From Vibrio sonorensis (GTDB lineage Bacteria > Pseudomonadota > Gammaproteobacteria > Enterobacterales > Vibrionaceae): a DNA stretch of 64,000 nt. The stretch spans positions 1 through 64,000 of the forward strand of contig NZ_LJJE01000035.1 in the NCBI RefSeq assembly GCF_001854765.1. Reading direction: 5' to 3'. Below, one piece after another: positions 19,553-29,970 of the stretch; position 1 is the first letter of the stretch, and each line of letters opens with the position of its first letter. Under the pieces are notes generated by a model. It was not told where the DNA came from. It saw nothing but the letters and a program-made list of their open reading frames with translations, and ran no database searches. A program made the position numbers and the translations under genes.

Positions 19553-20017
19553 ATGAAAATTTTTATCATGCGACACGGTGAAGCAGAAACTTATGCTTCT
19601 AGTGATTCAGAAAGAGCGCTAACAAAGCGAGGAGAAGAAGCTTCACTCAAGGTTGCTCAGGCGTGCAGTGAGCAGGGGTTTGCTCAGTTTGATAAAGTAC
19701 TCGTTAGCCCTTATCTACGCGCTCAGCAAACTTGGCAGATGATCTCCAACACATTTAAAACCAGCAAAATGGAAACCAGTGATGATATCACGCCTTATGG
19801 AGATTCAAGTCAGGTTTACGACTATGTTTCGGCGTTGATTGAAGTGGAAAACCCTGAAACCATCTTGTTAGTTTCCCATTTGCCCCTAGTTGGCTATCTC
19901 ACAGCAGAGTTTGTCGCGGATATGGTTGCGCCAATGTTCCCCACTTCAGGTTTAGTTTGCATCGACTATGATCCGGTTAAGAAGCAAGGTGAGTTGCTGT
20001 GGAATATCCGCCCATAA
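19553..20017 (+). CDS. sixA: Phosphohistidine phosphatase SixA
   Basis: SixA removes phosphate from histidines of phosphorelay or PTS proteins. The 154-residue protein begins MKIFIMRHGEAE, with the RHG signature (catalytic His 8). It has the second histidine in LLVSHLPLVGYL and the conserved VSPYLRAQQT segment. The length is normal. Confidence 0.92.
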   Translation: MKIFIMRHGEAETYASSDSERALTKRGEEASLKVAQACSEQGFAQFDKVLVSPYLRAQQTWQMISNTFKTSKMETSDDITPYGDSSQVYDYVSALIEVENPETILLVSHLPLVGYLTAEFVADMVAPMFPTSGLVCIDYDPVKKQGELLWNIRP

Positions 20018-20051
20018 GAGGGTTTGAAACGGTTTCCATTTAATTAATGTC

Positions 20052-20084
20052 AAAAGAGAGTCGTTGCTACGGCTCTCTTTTTAG
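20052..20084 (+). terminator. sixA terminator
   Basis: The AAAAGAGAG / CTCTCTTTT stem with a 12-base loop is followed by T residues, about 35 bases after the sixA stop. Confidence 0.8.
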
Positions 20085-20123
20085 TTGTTATCCAAAAGCT
20101 AGCCATAAAATTGACATTTTAAC

Positions 20124-20139
20124 TGGACTGGATATTGCA
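20124..20139 (+). promoter_or_regulatory. Sigma-54-type promoter of the flhA operon
   Basis: TGGACTGGATATTGCA has GG and GC separated by exactly 10 bases, and the TTGCA -12 element. It lies 50 bases before flhA. The flhA-flhF-flhG-fliA genes are sigma-54/FlrA-dependent class II flagellar genes in V. cholerae. Confidence 0.65.
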
Positions 20140-20188
20140 TATAAGAGCTAAGTGACTCAAATTTTAATAAATAATAGCCAGCCAAACT

Positions 20189-22281
20189 ATGAAATTTACT
20201 CTTCCATTTGCGGATAAGTTGCCTCCTATTCCACAGAGGCGATGCCAGCTATTGGTGCGCCTATCATGGTATTGGCGACGTTGGCTATGGTGGTGTTACC
20301 GATACCACCATTTCTACTCGACTTATTCTTCACCTTTAACATTGCACTCGCCATGGTGGTCTTATTGGTGACGGTTTACACCCGCCGCCCGTTGGATTTT
20401 GCGGCGTTCCCAACCGTACTTTTAATTGCAACCTTGTTAAGACTGGCGCTGAACGTGGCGTCGACGCGTGTCGTACTTCTTTATGGTCACGAAGGTACAG
20501 GCGCTGCTGGTAGCGTAATTGAAGCGTTTGGTAGCGTTGTGATTGGCGGCAACTATGCCGTTGGTCTTGTGGTCTTCTTGATCCTTATGATCATTAACTT
20601 CATGGTAGTAACCAAAGGTGCGGGGCGTATTTCTGAGGTAAGTGCACGATTCACTCTAGATGCTTTGCCGGGTAAACAGATGGCCATAGATGCGGATTTA
20701 AACGCGGGCTTAATCGATCAAGATCAGGCGAGAACAAGGCGCCAAGAAGTGACCAAAGAAGCGGACTTCTACGGTTCGATGGATGGTGCGTCAAAATTTG
20801 TTAAAGGGGATGCCATCGCTGGTATTTTAATTCTCTTTATCAACATTATCGGTGGTTTGTCTATCGGTATGGCTCAGTACGATCTGGGCTTTGGCGATGC
20901 GATTCAAATTTACACCTTGCTGACCATTGGTGATGGTTTGGTCGCTCAAATTCCTTCGTTACTACTCTCGATTGGCGCGGCAATTATGGTTACGCGTCAG
21001 AATACCGATGAAGATATGGGTCAGCAGGTTGTCTTCCAAATGTTCGACAACCCTAAAGCGTTATTTATCACTGGCGCAATCTTGGCGGTGATGGGCATTG
21101 TTCCGGGAATGCCTCATTTTGCATTTTTACTATTGGCGGCTTTGGCTATCGGTTCAGCGTTTTACATCAAACGCAAACAGCAGCAAAAAGAAGAGAAAGC
21201 CAAGTTACCCGAAGCCGTTGAAAAAGACTCACCTACGCCCAAAGAGTTGTCATGGGATGATGTTCAGCCTGTGGATGTTATTGGACTAGAAGTAGGGTAC
21301 CGCCTGATCCCTCTGGTGGACAGAGATCAGGGCGGGGAGCTGCTTGAACGGGTGAAAGGGGTGCGTAAGAAACTGTCACAAGACTTTGGTTTTCTTATCC
21401 CTGCTGTTCATATTCGCGACAACCTAGAGTTAACGCCAAATAGTTACCGCATCACTTTGATGGGAGTTGCGGTTGGAGAAGCAGAGATACGTCCAGATCA
21501 AGAACTGGCGATCAACCCCGGCCAGGTTTACGGCATGATAGAAGGTGAGCCAACCATCGACCCCGCATTTGGATTGGAAGCGGTTTGGATACGAGATGAG
21601 CAGCGCGAGCACGCCCAAGCGTTGGGTTATACGGTAGTCGACTCTTCTACCGTGTTGGCGACTCATCTCAGCCAACTATTGACCAATAATGCTTCACAGC
21701 TTATCGGCCATGAAGAGGTGCAAAATCTACTCGAAATGCTGGGCCGTTCAGCGCCTAAGCTTATCGAAAACTTTGTACCTGACCAGCTTCAACTGGGTGT
21801 GGTAGTCAAAGTGCTACAAAATTTACTTAACGAAGCCGTTCCAATTAGAGATATCCGAACTATCGTTCAAACCTTGTCAGAATACTCCTCTAAGAGTCAA
21901 GAACCCGACATTTTGACTGCTGCGGTTAGGATCTCTCTAAAACGTCTAATTGTTCAGGAAATCAATGGTATAGAGCCTGAACTGCCAGTGATAACACTTA
22001 TCCCAGAGCTGGAACAAATATTGCATCAAACAATGCAGGCCTCTGGCGGTGAGTCTGCGGGAATAGAACCGGGATTGGCTGAGCGTTTACAAGTCTCACT
22101 CAGTCAAGCAACGCAAGAGCAGGAACTTAAAGGTGAACCTGCCGTTCTGCTTACTTCGGGCGTGTTGAGATCAACCCTCGCGAAGTTTGTAAAGAATACG
22201 ATTCCATCATTGCGAGTACTTTCTTATCAAGAAATACCCGATGAGAAGCAAATAAGAATCGTACAGGCAGTGGGCAACTAA
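20189..22281 (+). CDS. flhA: Flagellar type III export protein FlhA, frameshifted near the start
   Basis: FlhA is the inner-membrane export gate of the flagellar secretion apparatus. The N-terminal half has about eight membrane helices (from APIMVLATLAMVVLPIPPFLLD) and the family signature TLDALPGKQMAIDADLNAGLI. The C-terminal half is the cytoplasmic chaperone/substrate-docking domain. The true start is ATG 20189 (MKFTLPFADKLPPIPQR). The frame then breaks at about 20239, where AGGGCG appears reduced to AGGCG, and the remainder reads from about 20242. With one G restored the protein is about 698 residues. Confidence 0.9.
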
Positions 22282-22312
22282 AGTAGTTGCAAAAAAATAG
22301 CGGACATCCATT

Positions 22313-23785
22313 TTGAAGATAAAACGATTTTTTGCCAAAGACATGCGCACAGCATTACTTCAAGTTAAGGAAGAACTTGGGGTGGATGCCGTGATCATGT
22401 CGAATAAAAAAGTCGCAGGCGGAGTAGAGATAGTTGCAGCGGTTGATGGCGAATCAGCGGCGGCCATGTCTTCACAGAGCAAAGCCAACTATAACTCCCG
22501 ACCTAGGCAAACCGAGAGTACGGGCACTGCCCAAGCCTCTCAACTGCAGCGCTCCCTAGCCGACGATAAAGTCAGCCTAGGTCGACCAAAGAACCAAGAA
22601 GCCCCTTCTCCGTCGATGACGAAAAAGTTTGCCAATATGTTGAAACAGTACAGCAATGGCGAACCGGAAAAAACGGAACAAGATTCATTGAGCGGCTTGT
22701 TAAAAAGACAAGCAGCTTCGCGTTCAGATAACAACGGCGCTCAATTGAAAAGCGATTCCCCACTCGCAAGGCTCATCGCAGAAGATACTAGACAGCCTAA
22801 GCAAGAGCCGCGTTTAGATCCGAGCCGTTTTGAGCGCAATAGACCGCAGGAAAACCAGATTTCCGGTCAAGAATTAGAAGACATGCGCGAAGAGATGACG
22901 TCAATTCGCCGTCTTTTAGAGCATCAAGTTTCTGGACTGATGTGGCAAGAAGTTGAACGTAGAGAGCCATTGCGAGCTATGCTTATCAAGCGGTTAGAGC
23001 GCATGGGGGTCTCGGCTGAACTGGCCGACCAGCTCGCCTGTTATATCCCAGAGGATACTCAGCCGCAAAAGGCGTGGAAAGCACTGTTAGGTCTTGTTGC
23101 GGACCAGATTCCAGTATCCAAACAGGATATATTAAAGCGCGGTGGCGTCGTTGCCCTATTAGGGCCAACGGGTGTGGGTAAAACGACATCAATCGCCAAG
23201 TTAGCAGCGAGAGCCGCCATGGAGTTCGGTTCGGACAACGTTGCTTTGGTAACGACGGACACTTATCGCATAGGCGCCCATGAACAATTGGCGATCTATG
23301 GAAGAATTATGGGATGTGCAGTAAAAGTTGCTAAAGATTCCAATGAGTTAGCCGATGTAATTTATCAGTTAAGGAATCGTCGCCTGATTTTAGTCGATAC
23401 AGCCGGTATGGGACAAAGAGATGTCAGGCTTTCAGAGCAACTCGATACATTGATGCAAGAGAGCGGAGAAGTGATCCACAGCTATCTTGTGTTGCCTGCC
23501 ACAGCGCAGCGCAAAGTACTACAAGAAACGATAGAACACTTCAAGCGAATTCCGTTGTCGGGTTGCATTATGACCAAGCTTGATGAGTCTCTTAGCTTAG
23601 GAGAGTTCATCAGCGTGGTGGTCGAGAATGCATTGCCGGTTTCGTATATCGCAAATGGTCAGAGGGTGCCTGAAGACATTGTATTGGCACAACCCAAATA
23701 CATGGTAGCAAAGGCAAACGAATTACTAGAGATGTCGACAGATAATGAGCCTCACTACTGGAATAGTGAAGCAGAGAGGTTCTAG
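22313..23785 (+). CDS. flhF: Flagellar SRP-like GTPase FlhF
   Basis: FlhF is an SRP-family GTPase that sets polar flagellum placement and number together with FlhG. The 490-residue protein starts at TTG (KIKRFFAKDMRTALLQVKEE). It has a variable basic B domain and the NG domain with G1 GPTGVGKTT (near 284), DTYRIGAHEQL, DTAGMGQRD and TKLDES. It lies 31 bases after flhA and just before flhG. Confidence 0.96.
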   Translation: MKIKRFFAKDMRTALLQVKEELGVDAVIMSNKKVAGGVEIVAAVDGESAAAMSSQSKANYNSRPRQTESTGTAQASQLQRSLADDKVSLGRPKNQEAPSPSMTKKFANMLKQYSNGEPEKTEQDSLSGLLKRQAASRSDNNGAQLKSDSPLARLIAEDTRQPKQEPRLDPSRFERNRPQENQISGQELEDMREEMTSIRRLLEHQVSGLMWQEVERREPLRAMLIKRLERMGVSAELADQLACYIPEDTQPQKAWKALLGLVADQIPVSKQDILKRGGVVALLGPTGVGKTTSIAKLAARAAMEFGSDNVALVTTDTYRIGAHEQLAIYGRIMGCAVKVAKDSNELADVIYQLRNRRLILVDTAGMGQRDVRLSEQLDTLMQESGEVIHSYLVLPATAQRKVLQETIEHFKRIPLSGCIMTKLDESLSLGEFISVVVENALPVSYIANGQRVPEDIVLAQPKYMVAKANELLEMSTDNEPHYWNSEAERF

Positions 23786-23798
23786 GCGGCGGACGATT

Positions 23799-24684
23799 AT
23801 GACAAATAAGATGATAAATGACCAAGCAAGCGGTTTGCGCCGCTTAACACAGCCATCGTTAACGAAAGTTATTTCCGTCACCGGTGGTAAAGGTGGCGTT
23901 GGCAAATCAAATGTGACTCTGGGTTTGGCGATTTGCATGGCACGTCAAGGCAAGAAAGTTATGGTTCTTGATGCTGACTTAGGCCTAGCAAATGTTGACG
24001 TAATGCTCGGAATTCGACCGAAACGCAATTTAGGGCACGTTTTGGCTGGCGAATGTGATCTTCAGGATGCTATTGTAGAAGGGCCGCATGGTATAAAAAT
24101 CATTCCTGCGACCTCTGGTACGCAGTCGATGACAGAGCTGAGCCACGCTCAACACGTAGGTTGATTCGCGCCTTTGGTAGCTTAGAAGATGAGATGGATG
24201 TGCTTCTCATCGATACTGCGGCGGGTATCTCGGATATGGTTGTGAGCTTTTCACGGGCTGCCAAGATGTGGTGGTGGTGGTATGTGATGAACCTACGTCT
24301 ATCACCGATGCCTATGCATTAATAAAATTATTAAGTAAAGAACACCAAGTTCAACGTTTTAAAATTGTTGCTAACATGGTGAGAAGCTACCGAGAAGGTA
24401 GGGAATTGTTCGCAAAATTGACCTTGGTCACAGAGCGATTCTTAAATGTGAGCCTTGAGCTCGTCGCTTGTATTCCATTAGATGATAAAGTTCGACAAGC
24501 GGTTAAAAAACAAAAGATTGTCGTGGACGCCTTCCCGCGTTCCCCAGCGTCTTTAGCTTTGGGCTCATTAGCCAACAAAGCGTTAACTTGGCCAATACCG
24601 AAAACGCCAAGTGGACATTTGGAGTTTTTTGTTGAACGTTTATTAAATCGGACAGAGATGTTAGAGGAACCATTTGGTGAATAA
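23799..24684 (+). CDS. flhG: MinD-like ATPase FlhG (FleN), two frameshifts
   Basis: FlhG is a ParA/MinD ATPase that limits polar flagella to one and counteracts FlhF and FlrA. Start ATG 23799 (MTNKMINDQASGLRRL) is followed by the deviant Walker A VTGGKGGVGKSN and DADLGLANVDVMLG. Two single-base losses break the frame. One T is missing near 24161 (GGTTTG to GGTTG) and one C near 24262 (GCCCAAG to GCCAAG). Restored, the protein runs through VVVVVCDEPTSITDAY to the stop at 24684, about 295 residues. The fliA start lies within its last codons. Confidence 0.9.
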
Positions 24685-25411
24685 GGCGCTGACCTATGAC
24701 CAATATGCCAACCAAAATAGCCAGCGAGCTTTTTTAGAAAAGTACTCGGTGCTGGTGAAGCGCATCGCTCATCATCTTGTTGGGCGATTGCCTCCTAGTG
24801 TGCAAGTTGAAGATTTGATTCAAGCAGGCATGATCGGATTGCTTGAAGCGCAAAAAAATTATGATGGCAGCAAAGGTGCCAGCTTTGAAACGTATGCCGG
24901 TATCCGTATTCGCGGAGCCATGCTTGACGATATTCGCCGTGGAGACTGGGTTCCCCGCTCAGTGCACAAGCACAGCCGTGAAATTAGCCAAGCCATTTCA
25001 ACCTTAGAAGGGGAGCTCAATAGAGATCCGACCGATGCTGAAGTGGCGAAACATCTGGATATGACAATAGAGCAGTACCACACTGCCTTAACAGATATCA
25101 ATTGCTCACGTCTTGTTGGTATAGAAGATTTGGGGGTATCAGAAGATGTGATCGGTCCTGCGGAAGATGAAGAAAACAACTCACCATTTAAAGGTGTAGC
25201 TGATGAATTTTTCCGCAAAGCATTGATTGAATCAATAAAATCGCTTCCAGAACGTGAAGCTTTGGTACTTTCACTCTATTATGATGAAGAGTTAAACTTA
25301 AAAGAAATCGGCGAAGTAATTGGAGTAAGCGAGTCACGTGTTAGCCAAATACTTAGCCAATCCATGCAGCGTTTACGCACCAAGCTGAGTGCGTGGACAA
25401 ACAATGACTAG
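24677..25411 (+). CDS. fliA: Flagellar sigma factor FliA (sigma-28)
   Basis: FliA directs RNA polymerase to late flagellar and chemotaxis promoters. The 244-residue protein has region 2 (LPPSVQVEDLIQAGMIGLLEA), the RGAMLDDIRRGDWVPRSVHK segment typical of FliA, and region 4 (LNLKEIGEVIGVSESRVSQILSQ). The start is GTG 24677, overlapping the flhG stop by 8 bases. An in-frame TTG one codon earlier is less likely. Confidence 0.95.
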   Translation: MNKALTYDQYANQNSQRAFLEKYSVLVKRIAHHLVGRLPPSVQVEDLIQAGMIGLLEAQKNYDGSKGASFETYAGIRIRGAMLDDIRRGDWVPRSVHKHSREISQAISTLEGELNRDPTDAEVAKHLDMTIEQYHTALTDINCSRLVGIEDLGVSEDVIGPAEDEENNSPFKGVADEFFRKALIESIKSLPEREALVLSLYYDEELNLKEIGEVIGVSESRVSQILSQSMQRLRTKLSAWTNND

Positions 25412-25444
25412 AAATCACTGACATCAAACTCAGTGGAGGCAATT

Positions 25445-25825
25445 TTGAATAAAAACATGAAAATCCTAATTGTTGATGACTTCTCAACAATGCGCCGTAT
25501 CGTTAAGAACCTGCTTCGCGACTTGGGTTTTAACAATACTCAGGAAGCCGATGACGGCCTTACCGCTCTGCCTATGCTCAAGAAAGGCGAATTTGATTTT
25601 GTTGTAACTGACTGGAACATGCCAGGTATGCAAGGGATTGATTTGCTCAAACATATCCGTTCCGACGAAGAGCTTAAGCACCTTCCTGTTCTAATGATCA
25701 CTGCCGAAGCTAAGCGTGAGCAGATTATCGAAGCGGCTCAAGCAGGCGTTAATGGCTACATTGTTAAGCCATTTACAGCGGCTACTCTTAAAGAAAAACT
25801 AGATAAAATCTTTGAGCGCTTATAA
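25445..25825 (+). CDS. cheY: Chemotaxis response regulator CheY
   Basis: CheY carries the signal from CheA to the flagellar switch. It is a single receiver domain with DD near the N-terminus, the phospho-acceptor Asp in [11 protein letters not shown] (about residue 56), Thr in LMITAEA, and Lys in IVKPFTA. The start is TTG 25445, placed by GGAGG 6 bases upstream; the GTG at 25433 would bury that site. cheZ follows after 46 bases. Confidence 0.95.
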   Translation: MNKNMKILIVDDFSTMRRIVKNLLRDLGFNNTQEADDGLTALPMLKKGEFDFVVTDWNMPGMQGIDLLKHIRSDEELKHLPVLMITAEAKREQIIEAAQAGVNGYIVKPFTAATLKEKLDKIFERL

Positions 25826-25871
25826 GCGATCTCTTTGATTAAAATGTTCAGGCGATAAAGGCCAATTCAGG

Positions 25872-26588
25872 ATGATTTCATTAGAACAGGCAAAACAACT
25901 GGTTGAACTGTTGGAAACTGGTCAAGAAGACGAAGCAGACGTTCTTGTCACGCAAATGTACCACTCCAGAAACAATCCAATGCTTCAGGAGATTGGTGAG
26001 CTAACAAGAGATCTGCACGAATCCATAAAGCAATTTAGCGTAGATGCACGCATGAGCGAAATTGCCAATGACGAAATCCCAGACGCAAGGGACCGCCTCC
26101 AATACGTTATTGACAAGACCGAAGTGGCTGCAAATAAAACGATGGATGCCGTAGATCGTTGTATGCCAATTGCGGACAATCTTCACGAGGGTTTACTCAA
26201 AGTAAGACCGCAATGGAATCAATTGATGCGTGGTCGCATTGAGCTAGAAGAGTTTAAAAAATTATGTCATCACATCGATGACTTATTGGGTCAGGTTGAG
26301 GGTGACAGCTCTGAGCTGCGAGGGCAGTTAACCGAAATTTTGATGGCTCAAGATTTTCAGGATTTAACTGGGCAAATTATTCGCCGTGTTATTACGTTGG
26401 TGAATGAAGTAGAAGGACGTTTAGTTGAGATACTAACAGCGTTCGGTGCTAGCCAGTTGGAAGAGTCGAAAAACAAGAAGAACACATCGGTGGATCCAGA
26501 AGGGCCGATTCTTAATCCTCAAGAACGAGAAGACGCGGTTTCATCACAAGATGAAGTCGACGACCTTCTCTCTAGTCTTGGGTTTTAG
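25872..26588 (+). CDS. cheZ: CheY-P phosphatase CheZ
   Basis: CheZ dephosphorylates CheY-P. The 238-residue, largely helical protein has the active-site segment MAQDFQDLTGQIIRR, with the conserved Gln, and ends in the short acidic helix VDDLLSSLGF, the CheY-binding tail. The length is normal. It precedes cheA by 9 bases. Confidence 0.95.
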   Translation: MISLEQAKQLVELLETGQEDEADVLVTQMYHSRNNPMLQEIGELTRDLHESIKQFSVDARMSEIANDEIPDARDRLQYVIDKTEVAANKTMDAVDRCMPIADNLHEGLLKVRPQWNQLMRGRIELEEFKKLCHHIDDLLGQVEGDSSELRGQLTEILMAQDFQDLTGQIIRRVITLVNEVEGRLVEILTAFGASQLEESKNKKNTSVDPEGPILNPQEREDAVSSQDEVDDLLSSLGF

Positions 26589-26597
26589 AGGTAACGT

Positions 26598-28823
26598 ATG
26601 AGCTACGATTTAGACGAAGATATTCTTCAGGACTTTTTAGTAGAGGCAGGGGAGATCCTTGAGCTTCTATCCGAACAGTTGGTCGATTTAGAAAACAACC
26701 CTGACGATAAAGACCTTCTTAACGCGATTTTCCGCGGGTTCCACACGGTAAAAGGTGGTGCTGGTTTCTTGTCTCTTACCGAGCTGGTTGATACCTGTCA
26801 CGGTGCAGAGAACGTGTTTGACATTCTCCGCAATGGACAAAGACAAGTGAGCGCGAGCTTAATGGATACCATGCTACGAGCATTGGATACCGTTAATGAG
26901 CAGTTCCAAGCGGTTCAAGATAGAGAACCACTGACACCGGCAGAACAAGATCTACTCGATGAGTTACACCGACTCAGCAAACCAGAATCTGCTGATGAGG
27001 CGGTTGCCGAAACCGCTCCAGCTGAGCCAGTTGTTGAAGAAGTTGTTGAAGCACCCACACCAACACCAGAGCCAGTTGCTTCCGAAGCAAGTTCGATTGA
27101 CGAAATTACTCAAGATGAGTTTGAAGCACTACTTGATGAGTTACACGGCAAAGGAAGCGCGCCGGGTACTGAAGAGCAAGCAGCAACTGCACCGCAAACC
27201 CCAGCAGCTTCGGCAGACGCAAGTGGTGATATCACCGACGATGAATTCGAAAAACTGCTAGATGAATTGCACGGTGTGGGCAAAGGCCCCGGTGAAGCAG
27301 AAACAGCAGCCGTTACTCCGCCTCCGGCGCCGAGTCAACCCGCTCCTGCTGCACCATCTGCCGCTGGTGGTGATGACGACCTAATGACGGATGAGGAGTT
27401 TGAAAAACTTCTTGATCAATTGCACGGTTCGGGCAAAGGCCCGTCAGTGGAAGAGTTAGAAGCAGCAACAAAACCTGCTGCGGCCACACAGGCTGCTAGC
27501 CAAGCAGCCGCTCCAGCACCTAAAGCTCCAGAACCTGCACCAGCCCCTAAAGCGGCGGCACCTAAACCTGCACCGAAAGCAGAAGCTAAGCCACCTGCAA
27601 CGAAAGAAGCGGCAACACCAGCGACTCAAGCTAAGAAACCGCAGGCAGAAGCGACGGTTCGAGTAGATACTTCAACCCTTGATACCATTATGAATATGGT
27701 GGGTGAGTTAGTATTGGTTCGCAACCGACTACTGAGCTTAGGCCTAAATAGCAACGACGAAGAGATGTCGAAGGCGGTAGCCAACTTAGACGTGGTGACA
27801 GCGGACTTGCAAGGCGCGGTGATGAAAACCCGAATGCAGCCAATTAAGAAAGTATTCGGCCGCTTCCCTCGCGTGGTACGTGACCTAGCAAGAAGCCTAA
27901 AGAAAGATATTAATTTAGAGATGCGTGGTGAAGACACGGATCTTGATAAGAACTTAGTAGAAGCACTTGCCGATCCTTTGATCCACTTGGTTCGAAACTC
28001 GGTTGACCACGGTATTGAAATGCCGGATGACCGTCAAAAGGCTGGCAAGCCTCGCACGGGTAAAGTGATTTTATCGGCATCTCAGGAAGGTGACCATATC
28101 GAACTGGCTATCGTAGATGATGGCGGTGGTATGGATCCTGATAAGCTTCGCGCCATCGCAGTGAAGCGCGGTGTTATGGATGAAGACGCAGCGTCAAGAC
28201 TGACGGATAAGGAATGTTTCAACCTTATCTTTATGCCGGGCTTCTCCAGTAAAGAGCAAATTTCTGATATTTCAGGCCGAGGTGTGGGTATGGACGTTGT
28301 GAAAACGGCCATCAATACGCTAAACGGCTCGATCGATATCGATTCTGAAATGGGTAAAGGAACCAAGATCACCATTAAGGTTCCACTGACCCTCGCAATT
28401 TTGCCAACGCTTATGGTTGGTGTTGCGGGCAACCCATTTGCACTGCCACTGGCAAGTGTGAACGAAATCTTCCATTTAGACTTAAGCCGTACCAACGTTG
28501 TTGATGGTCAATTGACAATTATTGTCAGAGAAAAGTCTATTCCTCTGTTCTATCTGCAAAATTGGCTTGCGCCTCAGGCTGGCCAAGTAGAACTGCGCAA
28601 AGGACACGGACACGTAGTTATAGTGCAGATTGGTAGCCAGCGCGTTGGTTTTGTTGTCGATACCCTGATCGGACAAGAAGAAGTGGTGATTAAACCACTA
28701 GATAACTTGCTACAAGGGACGCCAGGTATGGCGGGTGCAACCATTACAAGTGATGGTCATATTGCGCTTATTCTTGACGTACCTGATTTGCTTAAACAGT
28801 ACGCCGCTGCTTCGCGAATCTAA
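26598..28823 (+). CDS. cheA: Chemotaxis histidine kinase CheA
   Basis: CheA phosphorylates CheY and CheB in response to chemoreceptors. The 741-residue protein has a P1 Hpt domain with His 49 in RGFHTVKGGAGFL, a long acidic and Pro/Ala-rich linker (about 130-350), and a P3 dimerization helix pair (TLDTIMNMVGELVLVRNRLL). The P4 kinase domain follows (LVRNSVDHGIE, DDGGGMD, GRGVGMDVV), then the P5 CheW-like domain to the end. There is no obvious classic P2 domain; the linker carries three copies of an (E/D)EFExLLDxLHG motif. In Vibrio part of this region is known to bind ParP. Confidence 0.96.
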   Translation: MSYDLDEDILQDFLVEAGEILELLSEQLVDLENNPDDKDLLNAIFRGFHTVKGGAGFLSLTELVDTCHGAENVFDILRNGQRQVSASLMDTMLRALDTVNEQFQAVQDREPLTPAEQDLLDELHRLSKPESADEAVAETAPAEPVVEEVVEAPTPTPEPVASEASSIDEITQDEFEALLDELHGKGSAPGTEEQAATAPQTPAASADASGDITDDEFEKLLDELHGVGKGPGEAETAAVTPPPAPSQPAPAAPSAAGGDDDLMTDEEFEKLLDQLHGSGKGPSVEELEAATKPAAATQAASQAAAPAPKAPEPAPAPKAAAPKPAPKAEAKPPATKEAATPATQAKKPQAEATVRVDTSTLDTIMNMVGELVLVRNRLLSLGLNSNDEEMSKAVANLDVVTADLQGAVMKTRMQPIKKVFGRFPRVVRDLARSLKKDINLEMRGEDTDLDKNLVEALADPLIHLVRNSVDHGIEMPDDRQKAGKPRTGKVILSASQEGDHIELAIVDDGGGMDPDKLRAIAVKRGVMDEDAASRLTDKECFNLIFMPGFSSKEQISDISGRGVGMDVVKTAINTLNGSIDIDSEMGKGTKITIKVPLTLAILPTLMVGVAGNPFALPLASVNEIFHLDLSRTNVVDGQLTIIVREKSIPLFYLQNWLAPQAGQVELRKGHGHVVIVQIGSQRVGFVVDTLIGQEEVVIKPLDNLLQGTPGMAGATITSDGHIALILDVPDLLKQYAAASRI
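27102..27443 (+). repeat. Three-copy acidic motif in the CheA linker
   Basis: The motif occurs as ITQDEFEALLDELHGKGSAP, ITDDEFEKLLDELHGVGKGP and MTDEEFEKLLDQLHGSGKGP, encoded near 27102, 27228 and 27384. The copies are separated by Ala/Pro-rich spacers. They look like amphipathic docking helices, and the number of copies could vary by recombination. Confidence 0.8.
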
Positions 28824-28847
28824 AGGTATTAAAACAAAAGGGAAACT

Positions 28848-29961
28848 ATGGCGATCAAAGTATTAGTTGTTGATGATTCAAGTTTTTTCCGCCGCAGGGT
28901 GAGTGAGATTATTAACTCTGAACCTCGCTGGAAGTGATGGATATCGCCACAAACGGAAAAGAAGCGGTAGAAAAGGCCTTAAAGCTAAAGCCAGATGTTA
29001 TCACTATGGACATCGAAATGCCGGTAATGGACGGTATTACAGCTGTTCGTGAAATTATGGCTAAACAGCCGATTCCAATCCTGATGTTCTCGTCTTTGAC
29101 CCATGAAGGAGCGAAGGCGACATTAGATGCATTGGAAGCGGGAGCATTGGATTTTCTGCCGAAGAAATTTGAAGATATAGCGCGCAACCGTGATGAAGCA
29201 GTGAGCCTGCTTCAACAAAGGGTTATTCAAATTGCCTCGAAGCGCGGAGTGATGAGACGTCCATCTTCTCTTCGCACTACCACAGCAAGTGCGCCGACAA
29301 GAACGACGACTTCTCCGCTAGCGGGAAGACAAACGGCAAGGCCAGCAACGGCGTCAGCGGCAACACGTTTTAAAGCGAGCGGTAAAAAATATCAGCTAAC
29401 CGCAATTGGTACCTCGACAGGAGGGCCAGTAGCATTACAGAAAATTTTGACCAAGCTGCCAGCAAACTACCCAAATCCGATCGTGTTAATCCAACATATG
29501 CCGGCGACGTTTACCGCCGCATTTGCAAGTCGATTGAACTCTTTGTGTAAGATTCAGGTTAAAGAAGCTGAAGATGGCGATGCACTAAAACCAGGGGTGG
29601 CGTATCTCGCTCCTGGTGGCAAACAGATGATGATAGAGGGCAGACCGGGAACCGCTAAGCTACGCGTGATAGATGGTGGCGAGCGTATGAACTACAAACC
29701 CTGTGTCGATGTGACATTTGGCAGTGCGGCAAAAATATACGCAGACAAGGTCATGTCAATGGTATTAACCGGCATGGGTGCTGATGGTCGCGAAGGTGCT
29801 CGCATGTTAAAAACGGCTGGTTCGACTATCTGGGCGCAAGATGAAGAAAGTTGTGTCGTTTATGGTATGCCTCAGGCTGTAGCAAGGCAGGTCTGTCAAC
29901 AGAAGATCTACCGCTGGAACGCATTGCTGAACGTATGTTGGTTGAGTTGGGATTGTCATAG
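28848..29961 (+). CDS. cheB: Chemotaxis methylesterase/deamidase CheB, two frameshifts
   Basis: CheB removes methyl groups from chemoreceptors and is activated by CheA. Start ATG 28848 ([17 protein letters not shown]) begins a receiver domain with Asp 55 in [12 protein letters not shown]. The methylesterase domain carries the Ser/His/Asp triad regions [17 protein letters not shown] and [11 protein letters not shown]. One C is lost near 28926 (CGCCTGG to CGCTGG) and one A near 29884 (GCAAAGG to GCAAGG). With both restored the protein ends [10 protein letters not shown] at the stop 29959-29961, about 371 residues. Confidence 0.9.
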
Positions 29962-29970
29962 AGGTCGTTG

